A stretch of 64,000 nucleotides of DNA from Tigriopus japonicus (taxonomy: Eukaryota > Arthropoda > Copepoda > Harpacticoida > Harpacticidae): contig CM021316.1 in assembly GCA_010645155.1 (NCBI GenBank), positions 6,542,288-6,606,287 of the forward strand, in the 5' to 3' direction. Under the pieces are notes generated by a model, which saw only the letters and a list, made by a program, of their open reading frames with translations, made no database searches and was not told where the DNA came from. Within the stretch, counting starts at the first letter, position 1, and every line of letters starts with the position of its first letter. A program made the translations under genes and the position numbers. Below, piece after piece: positions 47,901 to 56,588 of the stretch.

Positions 47901-50900
47901 CACTCTCAAATGCCACCGATAGCCATTTGCATTTGTTCCCACAACTCAAATAGTGTCGATGGTTTGAGCGATTCACAAAGGCCCACTTTTAGGAGGTGTT
48001 CGTCCAAAACCAGTTGGACTCGAGTCTGAGGCGTTTGAGATTCTTTGCGATGTACCATTAAGTCCGGGATAGACTATTGGCTAGCGTATTATTCCAATCT
48101 GATCATAGAGAAACAGCAACAAGTCAACCAAACGGTCACGGAATTGGTCTCCGGAATTTGAACATGCCAGGATCCTTGGTGCTTGTGTTTTATAATCATG
48201 ATATAACCCTGGAATTGGCCTATATTTGACATATTTTTGGCTCGTCTCTTTCGCATTCCTCCCGACATATTTATGACTCGAAGCATGTTATGCGATCGAG
48301 AGTTATTGTCCTCACCGAATCTGGCATGAAGGGTTCCTTTTTGATGCCCATGCAACAGTCTCAGTTCATAAGTGTGCCCGGAGGTAGGAGCCATTGTGAA
48401 GAACCCGATATATATTCCATTTTAGCGATCAACGGCAAGATATGAAACCGCTTTTATGAGGCAAAGAACGCGCGGTCGTGGATCGATGGTCGTCTGTTTG
48501 GCTGTTTTAATCACAGCTCTTAATCGGCTCATATTTCAACTACACACATCCTGGGACGAGCGTGACAGAGGAAAATAATCACACCTGTAGGTAGTAAGGT
48601 TCTTTGAGTTGATGACCGATTGGGATGCAGGGTAAATTAGCATGTCTACTTAAAAACGTAGTGGATCCCTCGTGTGATTTGTGGGGCACTTGGATTTTCT
48701 TGGACGAATGATGAAGTGGATCCCGATCCAGCTGATGCCATCCGCCTCCTACGTCTTGTTCTTGAGCCCAGGGGTGCCATAATTACCGCTATATTTTTGC
48801 AATCATCCGGGAGAAAACTCAACGAAATGGGCCCTGATCTTGGGTATGAATACCAATGAGCTCGTGTCGATTGGCAATCAATTGGCGGTGGCAAACTGCG
48901 TGTTTCTTGACCGGATCTGCGCTGAATCCCAAGTTGGATCCATTCGGGAGTTTGTGGAGTTTATTGAAGGGCGGGTCCGAATGCGAAGTCATCATGCCTA
49001 TCATGATGATGATGCTCTCAGGGAGCTCAATGAGCAGACAATACGTGGGTCCAATTAATTTCGATTGGATATTTCAAAATTTGATGCTTATTTTACTCGC
49101 TAACATAAACATTGACTGTTGATAAACAGTTGACTTTTCCATACTAGAAATCATTATACTTATTGCTGGCTTCGTTGTCCCGAAATTGAGTGATTCTTGA
49201 TTGATCGTTTGCATTTAAAATACCAATAACATTTACAATGGGTTAGTAAGTTGGTTGTTGGAAAAATTAAGTCTTCTTTTGTTTTTGCATAACTGATGAA
49301 GGGTAGAAGAAACTCCTTTTCGCATATTTTTATGGGAGCTCTTTGGCTTGCTTGCTCACTTCTGAATGCACAATTTCGTGATAAAAGTGCACTTTTTATA
49401 CCCTGGTATCAAACTTTATGGACAGTTTTCGCTAATCAAGCCAAATTTTAAGAATCTTTCTGGACAACATCAGTTTCTTGCTAAATGTGGAGAGGAATTT
49501 TTTCCCGAGAGAATAAAAGAATCTATTATCAAAACCATCTTTGAAATGCAAATTCGATACACAACAAAAGCGAACAATGCATGCTGTCTAAAAGCTGCTA
49601 AAGATACCTATCTAATTTCTTGATGGTCCTCTGGCGGAAATATTTTGAGCACCAGACATGTTACTTGAACATGTTTTCGCCGAAGGCCTTTCTAATCAAA
49701 CTGACCACATGTTTAAGAAGGGTAAATATGCTTCGTCTTAGGTAAAGAATTTGTCGATTAACCCTCCGACCTTGCTCAAACACAATTTCTTGTCGAGGTT
49801 TGGCCAGATTGGATGTTGTTTTCGGTCTTGGAACGTGAGTTTGCATCCAGAATGGAGAAAATTTGTTCATAATTGGTCCCCAGCATCCACAAAAAAAGAG
49901 TCCTCAAGTCTGGGCGAGTTCAAATATGTTGGAATTGAGTTTTAATTGCTGTGTCATGGTTTGCTCACGCGCCTATTTCCAGTTTCATGCAGTCAATTGT
50001 AAGCTAATGCTCTTGGCAGACCATGTTCATCTGGCATTCTTGGCAACAATTCTTGGTCAAATAGCGACATCATTTGCTAGGTTTGATGGATGAAGACAAA
50101 TCTGAAACGGAATCAAGAGACTTGTTGGTTGGACTTTTCAGACAAGTCGATGCGATTGCTCGGGATTGGATTGGAAAGATCGGTATGCATAAAAATCATC
50201 CTCCTTGCTGATCTGTTCGAGAAGGCATTGCCGTTGGCTTGTGCAATCTAACTGTCAGAGACTTCATCGACAAATATCTTACTGGTCTCCAAATTCAATT
50301 GTCAATTTGACAGGAAGACATTTGGCCTCTAGTCATCCAAATCCGTCTGTTGAAAGAGGATCGTTTGACAGAGGAACTACTCACTTTTGAGTCCCAACGA
50401 GCAACGACCAACCCTATTTTACAGTCGACTTATCTGGCTTGTAGATTACAACGACTAGAGCTCTATAAAAGAAGGGAAGACGCGCTCTTTAGGGACTCTT
50501 TTAAGTCCTGGTAGCCAAATTTGGAACTACTGTACTTGAGGGCTCATCCTGGACTTGAATCAATTTTTAATGGGGCAAAAGTAGTGATAGAATCAAAGCA
50601 ATCGGATTTAAGCACAAAAATAGGGATATGATGAGTTTTTCAATACCATTTTGAGCTTAGAATAAAGATATTGATCTGAAAACAGGAATGGTTGGCAAAA
50701 GTATTTGAAACTTAAAGTTGTGGACCTAAAAGCGAGATCTTAAAAAAGAATTGAAGATATGGTATATTGTCATTGGATTTGCTATTTTTAGGTCCATTTT
50801 GCCTTCTATGTGGAAAAATATGTTTATGGTCAAAATGCCGACTCTCTCTTTTGATAGTTTTCTGAGAAAGAGTAAACGGCACAAGGCGAACAATTTGGAT

Positions 50901-53900
50901 GGGCCCAGATGTTGCACTTATTCAGGCAAGGCGAAAAAAGTGCCCCACCTTTTAAGGAGTGGGTACATCAAAGGAGCCCCTGAAGGGATCTCCGCTACTT
51001 AAAGAGCTCAAGAACGACCCACCTCCGATCGTTAAAGCTCAGAAAACGACTGATTCGGAAAATTTGCAAGACCAAGGTTTACCAGCCAAACTGATTCGAT
51101 TTGACAATTTATTGAATCAAAGTTGACGGTTGTTATCAAACCGGTCCATCCTACTACGCAATTGCCATTAAATTCAACACTTTGCTTTAGTACAAAAATA
51201 AAATCAGAAACATTGGCACGATCAATAGGCACGCCTGAAACAATGAATGCATTGTTTTGTGCTGAGCTTGTGTTAATACACGATTCCTTATAGTGCTCAT
51301 TTAAATGAAATCTTAGCCAGAATTCTAGTTTTGATTGCAATCATTCCACCTCATTTTCTACTGTTTGTTTTAGGTCTCTTGGGAAACGACACGGGGACCT
51401 CTCCTGATGGTAATTCTGTTAAATGGCGTAGTGAGATGGATCTACAAGGCTCTCCAGAGAGTTTCTCATCATTGGGTGGAGGAAGTAACAGAGCGTCACC
51501 CTTACGCAAAGTATCGCCTCCGTTCCCGTTTGCTGCCGCCAAATTTTTGGCAGAGAGCCGGATCCGATCCGGAAGTGATCCTGCATTGACCCTTAAGAAA
51601 GCTGCCAACGGAAGCTTGAAGAACAACAATAACAACAACAACAACAGCAGCACCAATAATGCCAATCAAAACAGCAACAACACCAATTACAACAACGCTG
51701 CCATTGGAAATCAGGATGAAAACAAGAAACCATTCTCCAGTATGATCAGGAAGTCTGTTCAAGCCCAGGTCAAATCATCGCCAGATTCTTCACCTCGTGC
51801 CGGTGGGTAAAAATTTCACAGGGAATAGGGAATGTTACTAAAGTAAAACGAGAAAAATCGAAATAAGCTTAACTTATAATTTCCCGAAAAGTTTTACCTC
51901 ATCAAGGGCTAGTTTTAAAAACAAGAGACAAATCAAAGAGTAAGGGCAAATTTGCTCAACCGGGGACCGTTTTGCAAAACGTCCTCTTTGCTAGAGAAAT
52001 TGAACTTCTTCTTTTGTGTGTAAAGACCGTAAACCCATGTATTGAAAGTGATTGTCTTCTGCAGGAGCCTAAGAAAAACGGGTTATTTCTTAATTACCAA
52101 TTGAACACTCCAGTATTGGATGAGAGTATGTCTTATTTTTTTAATGAAAAATAACGGTACCATAGGAAGGGCTTTGTTTGTTATACAAAGCTACTTCCTT
52201 CAAGGAGCAAATTAGTCTAGCATTTTTAGCATTATTTTTCTCTCTGTAATTGGGGTCTCCGGGGCGCAACAATTATCATCCGCACAAATAAGTCCGCGAC
52301 CACTAATTTTCGAAGACTAAGATATTTCCTTCAGAATATCCTGAAGGGGATCCCAGAATTTAATTAAGGGATTCAAGTGATACAAGACCCTTGAAAGCTC
52401 ATCGCTCAACGGATCGAATTTCCTCATCCCCTCTTCTTTCGTCGATACCAAATTGATGGCGAATCCCCAAACCATTGGTGTTGATTATGATTAAAGCTGC
52501 AGAGCTAGCAGATCGCGGATAATTCATCTTTGCTACTGACAATCCCGCTGAAGTGTACGTAGTCTGTTTTTATTCGTTTCAGGTCGTCGCAATCCACTGC
52601 GCATGTTAAGCAATGCAATCGATTTCCGAGGCAAACGGCGCAACCAACGGCCAAAGTCGGTGGAATGTGGCCGAGATTATATCCATGACCACCCAACAGG
52701 TGAATGAGATTGTTTACTACTAGGAGGAGCACGAGAAAAGAGACACTCAAATTCAGATTAAAGTCTGATTCCAGGAGCATGGCGAGTCATTTGCCATTAT
52801 CTTCCTCCCTTTCGCCACAACTAATTCCACTGATAACTTCATTAAATAGAATGGGGGTTTTCTCTTTTCTGCAACACTTTCCTTGCAATTAAGTGAATAA
52901 TAGTATCCTGGTAGAGCAAAGAGATGCCTTCCCCAAAGTGTGACGACCAACCATTTGGTTTTGGTCTTCTTCCTCAATTTCAACGGACATCATTAGTGTA
53001 AAGGAACAAGATTAGGGGAACCCGTGCAATGGTTGGTCAGCAAACCATTGAAAGTGGACAGGATCTCTCCCATTTTTTCTTGGAATGATTTTCTCGATAA
53101 TGATAAAGATGATGATGAGGTGATTTAGGGCTTACGAGAAACATTGCTCTCTCTTTCTCGTTTCTGAGGCATCTATAAGAAGTGCGGGAGATGACTGCCA
53201 CCCTATTATTAACGAAGGCTTGAGAGCTCATTACTATCCATCTTAAAAAACGTGGATTTGGCGAGCAGTCAATTTCGAAGGTTTTGGGTTTCGAGATGCA
53301 ATCTCGTTCTTAATAAATCATCAACTTCTGGGCAACGAAAAAAGAAATGGAGTAGTAATTTAGGGGTTGGAACAGGGTACAGATTAATTAACCTTTGAAA
53401 AATCGGCTTTTGTCTCTTGGTTACATCACTTGGTTAAAAGGTCAAGATGTTGACACAAAGCCCAGTATTAGCACGTAATCGGGTTTTGGGTTAGTCTGAA
53501 AAGTACAAACCATCAGATCTCGCATAATTTAATTTCGCAATTGATTTGAATATGTTCCCATTTCAGGTTCCAAGCTGACTCACAATCCAGCGGGCATCAA
53601 TTCTGCCTCTACCTCCGATCTTGTGATTGCCACGCCCACCAGTCCGAGGTTACTTAAAGCCCATGAACTGGACGATATCTTTGGCATGGGTGTGAGTCGA
53701 CACTCCCTCCCCAACCTTGATCCCTTGGACATTCAGGTATAAAATACCATTTCAATGCTATCTTCGCCATAATTATGGTCTCCATCAAACTAAGCACCTT
53801 ATTTAGGCGCTTCTAGCCTAAAGCAAATCAATTAATTCCGCAATTAAAGTGAATATGACGACGCAGGGGGGAAGCGCAAGGAATTTAGGTCATACACCAA

Positions 53901-54929
53901 TTACAATTATCAGATGGGTGTAATGAGAGGCAGTTAAGGGCCTCAAATTAGAGGTTGCCTTTCTTCAGAATTGCCTTTATTGTTTGACATCTATTACAAA
54001 TACCCTGTTCTTTGCAGGAGGCCATGACACGTGTTCACGGGGAGCAGTCATTCAAAGGTCAATCGAGTGTATCAGGCTACGCCACCAATCCTCGCCCCTA
54101 CAAAACCAAGCAAAACCCTCACAATTTGCCCCCATTGGAGAATAGAAACTCGGCTCCAGAGATCGTGGTGACCACTCATGTTAACGGCAACCCTGGTCGT
54201 AGAGGTCAAGGTGGTCTGGAAGAGAGGATTAATCGGGCCAAAGCCAGAGTCCAGAGTGGTTTCAATCACTTTGGAAGTGGACCCAATCTGGGATCCACTG
54301 CCTGTCCAATCCCGTTGCATGGTCCCAAACCCAAACTGAGTTCCCGCTTCCAATCTGCGCAGAAGTTAAATTCAAAGTTCCTTAACAACTTCTCTAACAG
54401 TGTCAAGCGGAGCCGGACCTTTAATATCAGCGATGTGCAGGAAGAATTGGCAACCCTGGGACTCAGCAAAACTTTACCGCGCAAACACAAAACGCGAAAG
54501 ACGTCCAACAAATCTGGGCGACATTCTGTGGAGAGCTCCCCGGAAAATGGGGCGGCCTACAGTTATGGCAGCTCAACCATGAGCTTTGACTCTAGCTCCA
54601 CGGCTAGTTCTCGAAAAAGCTCGAATTCTAGTACAAGCAATGAAGAGGCTGCCTCGTCCCGGAATTTTGACTCTTACTCTTCAGCCTCATCTTCCACAAC
54701 GAATCAAAACCTCCGAACTGAGGTCAGCGAACAGGCCTTGGCTGAGATTGCTGCATGGGAGATATTTGCACAGAATTATTTCTCAAAATTGGAGGAATCT
54801 ACTCCAACTACGTCTACGGATGTCAGCCTGACCATCAGAACGACGGATGCCGGGCGTGGTCGGGAGATTTCGGGGGTCAAACCACCCCGAAAACTCTCCA
54901 CTGTCGAAATCAAAGACCTAGAAATCTAA
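32594..54929 (+). CDS. Large multi-exon gene: Ser/Asn-rich coiled-coil protein, family not recognised
   Basis: Six coding exons join in consistent phase: 32594-32980, 47099-47303, 51374-51802, 52583-52699, 53567-53736, 54018-54929. They total 2220 bases including the stop, giving 739 residues. Order of parts: Ser/Thr-rich N-terminus (1-90), a charged helix likely to form a coiled coil (about 91-195, over exons 1 and 2), a Ser-Pro-rich part with an Asn run (about 281-305), a basic segment, then a long Ser-rich C-terminus. There is no signal peptide, membrane segment or catalytic motif, so it is probably an intracellular scaffold or cytoskeletal protein (inference). The helix could be an HR1-like antiparallel coil, but this is weak. 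The first intron is over 14 kb while the 3' introns are 281-867 bases. Confidence 0.8.
32981..47098. other. 14.1-kb intron 1 of the coding region
   Basis: No supported gene on either strand. It has a perfect 20-bp palindrome at 33843-33862 and short CT, GT and GAT runs. Frames over 100 codons (41282-41662, 43973-44344) show no motif and are considered chance. Confidence 0.5.
47099..47303 (+). CDS. Large gene, coding exon 2 (coiled coil)
   Basis: A strong polypyrimidine tract and ..tcttccag precede 47099; the donor is g/gtaagt at 47304. It enters in phase 0 and leaves in phase 1. The 68 codons are Glu/Lys/Leu-rich with heptad-like spacing (RLAQVRELEQEVHAVDNEL), continuing the exon 1 helix. 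Confidence 0.85.
47304..48673. other. Intron sequence before the decayed coding tract
   Basis: First third of the 4.07-kb intron 47304-51373; nothing recognised. Confidence 0.5.
48674..50514 (+). pseudogene. Decayed coding tract of unknown origin inside a host intron
   Basis: Successive segments on the + strand read like a protein, but each is soon broken by a stop or frame change: 48674-48859, 48840-49058, about 49299-49451, about 49450-49623, 49626-49745, 49783-49872, about 49863-50093, then 50083-50514. The last is one frame broken only by TGA at 50209-50211 and 50308-50310 before its TAG. This last part is rich in Leu/Arg/Glu helices (for example IQIRLLKEDRLTEELL). No splice sites separate the segments, so it looks like an intronless source that has decayed. 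A viral nucleoprotein-like insertion or a processed cellular gene are both possible. No family is recognised. Confidence 0.5.
51374..51802 (+). CDS. Large gene, coding exon 3 (Ser/Pro-rich with Asn run)
   Basis: Acceptor ..tttgttttag. The donor is taken as CCG/gtgggt at 51803, because the alternative at 51807 would leave phase 2 and read into stops in the next exon. Phase 1 in and out, 429 bases. It encodes several S-P pairs and a block of AAC codons at about 51622-51690 giving an Asn-rich run. Confidence 0.8.
52583..52699 (+). CDS. Large gene, coding exon 4 (basic)
   Basis: A 117-base exon, phase 1 on both sides, between ..cgtttcag and gtgaat. It encodes a basic 39-residue piece with FRGKRRNQRPKS, resembling a nuclear localisation or phosphorylation site (inference). 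Too short to stand out as an open frame alone. Confidence 0.75.
53567..53736 (+). CDS. Large gene, coding exon 5
   Basis: A 170-base exon between ..catttcag and gtataa, phase 1 in, phase 0 out. It encodes TSPRLLKAHELDDIFGMG and a SLPNLDPLD segment, an acidic helix flanked by Ser/Thr-Pro sites. Confidence 0.78.
54018..54929 (+). CDS. Large gene, terminal coding exon
   Basis: Acceptor ..ctttgcag, phase 0. It is open for 303 codons to TAA 54927-54929. It is Ser/Thr/Asn-rich with basic clusters (LPRKHKTRKTSNKSGR) and a likely helix ALAEIAAWEIFAQNYFSKLEE near the end. Composition matches exon 3, supporting one gene. Confidence 0.88.
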   Translation, partial: EAMTRVHGEQSFKGQSSVSGYATNPRPYKTKQNPHNLPPLENRNSAPEIVVTTHVNGNPGRRGQGGLEERINRAKARVQSGFNHFGSGPNLGSTACPIPLHGPKPKLSSRFQSAQKLNSKFLNNFSNSVKRSRTFNISDVQEELATLGLSKTLPRKHKTRKTSNKSGRHSVESSPENGAAYSYGSSTMSFDSSSTASSRKSSNSSTSNEEAASSRNFDSYSSASSSTTNQNLRTEVSEQALAEIAAWEIFAQNYFSKLEESTPTTSTDVSLTIRTTDAGRGREISGVKPPRKLSTVEIKDLEI

Positions 54930-55046
54930 ACTTGGAATTGCTGAACTCAAAATAGGGCCACAGCAAAGGTGCCCAGACATTGGTAAAATCAGATTTCGTC
55001 CAAGTTGACGTTGCTAAAACTATAAAGTAAACTACATGTGCACCAA

Positions 55047-55052
55047 AATAAA
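55047..55052 (+). terminator. Polyadenylation signal AATAAA
   Basis: AATAAA lies 118 bases after the stop of the large gene and is followed by a T-rich stretch. Confidence 0.6.
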
Positions 55053-55560
55053 TATTGTTATTTTATTTGCCTTCCGTCTCGATTGTTTGGAAATCCTAAG
55101 ACTCTTTTAGAAATGTGTGATCCATTCATGTTTCCAAAATGAGGTGATCCTTGTTCTTGAATTGCTTTTCCTGAAAATTTCTCAATTTTTTTTCTCAAAC
55201 TAGATTTGATGTTCCATGTGATGAAATATGTGTTTTTTCATTTCATTTCATTTGTTTTCTTTCGAAAGTTGGAGAAGATGGAAACAGTAATACGTAGGGT
55301 ATTTAGACTCAAGGATAGATTGACCCAACATATCTTGTCTAATTAAATCGCGTTCGAACAGTTTCGCCTTTCGACAAAACAAGTAAAGTTACTTCAACGT
55401 TTTCTCTTTGATCTTTAAAATAAACCCGAAAATCGGGCATATTAACGAGTTAAAAGCTGAAAATCCAAGGCGTACCTAAACTGCTTTTACTCAACTTACG
55501 TCATGTTTCAAAATTCCTGTTTAATGGTGGGGATATTTAAAGATTTTTTAGTGTCTCTGC
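55053..55560. other. Intergenic, nothing recognised
   Basis: AT-rich sequence between the end of the large gene and the repeat cluster. Confidence 0.6.
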
Positions 55561-55564
55561 ATCA

Positions 55565-55680
55565 ATGGTTCATGCACAAAGGTTGCTCAAGTGAGCGTTT
55601 TAAATCATGCTACTAAAGGTAAAAGTAAGTAATTGGCTGTGCTGAGTCACTTGGCCCATTTTGGCATATTCGAGTCAATT
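55565..55680 (+). repeat. Dispersed ~110-bp repeat, copy 3
   Basis: Shares GCACAAAGGTTGCTCAAGTGAGCGTTTTAAAT with copy 1, then TGCTGAGTCACTTGGCCCATTTTGGCA. Faces copy 4 at 61160-61273 across the LINE cluster. Confidence 0.7.
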
Positions 55681-55705
55681 CACGTTAAGAAACTTTGGCT
55701 GAATC

Positions 55706-56075
55706 TTATTTTATTATTATTATTATTATTTTTTTGTAAAGAGAATTAATGATTAATATATTTTATTTAATTACCGTTTATACGAAATTTGATCTACCAA
55801 TGACTTACTGTTGGCAAATCTGTACAACACTTGAAGAGCGGGTTGGTCAGGAATAGTGTTTAAAAATTTGTCCAATCCTGCCTTAAAAGCTGTTAGAAGG
55901 TGAACTCCTACATATTCCCGACGAAGACCAATGGGCAACAAATTGAACAATGGAGGAGCCCGATAAAGAAGAGAGGAGGACTTCATTGATCGAACTAGCC
56001 TCAATTCCATTGGATTTGGAGCCTTGGAGGTGCCCTCAGAACGCACGTAAAACCTCTACGACCGCTACAATTGTG
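55706..56075 (-). mobile_element. Divergent 5'-truncated LINE copy with AAT tail
   Basis: On the - strand it encodes the last ~100 residues of an ORF2 related to that of the neighbouring LINE: shared blocks include MKS..LYRAP.L.NLLP..LRR and F...IPDQP..Q.LYR.ANS.SL.DQ. The stop is at 55771-55773. The 3' end is followed by a TTATTATTAT run (55706-55736), that is an (AAT)n tail, unlike the poly(A) tail of the full copy. A small frame change near 56050 shows decay. Protein similarity is much greater than DNA similarity, so it is a different subfamily. Confidence 0.82.
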
Positions 56076-56588
56076 TCAAAAATACGCAAAATTTATTTTC
56101 ATGGTAATTAAATAAAAACACTTAAGCAAGCCTTGCACTACTACAAAAGGACGTTAGTTTGTTAAGGAGTTAATACATCACTCATAGACTGTGTTCCATG
56201 AAGGAATATTCCCGCTTCATGCCACGTTTTTGACTGCATATGGTAAATATTGGTAGCTGTTTGCATTGAAAGACGGTTCAATGCTTAGAATTATATCAAT
56301 ATTACAATATGTTTCATAGAGAGAAATAAGATAGTTTTTGCTGCTTTATTCTGGGAAAGTGTTATTTTATATATCTCATTTTCTACCTAGAAACTGAGGA
56401 TATTATCAACCAGATGTAAGCCGAGGTAGCCAAATTAAAATAGCTATCATTTACAGGGACTTAAAGTCATTAAATAAACTCTAAGATTTTTTTTTTTTTT
56501 TTATATATATTTTACGGATTTTTAACCGATACACAGAATGTCATTCCATGTAAATGTCAGGAGAAGATAAAACCCGAGTGGGGAAAAG

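Noticed and set aside
51331..51373. Open frame upstream of large-gene exon 3
   Set aside because: It is the pyrimidine-rich acceptor zone read as hydrophobic codons.
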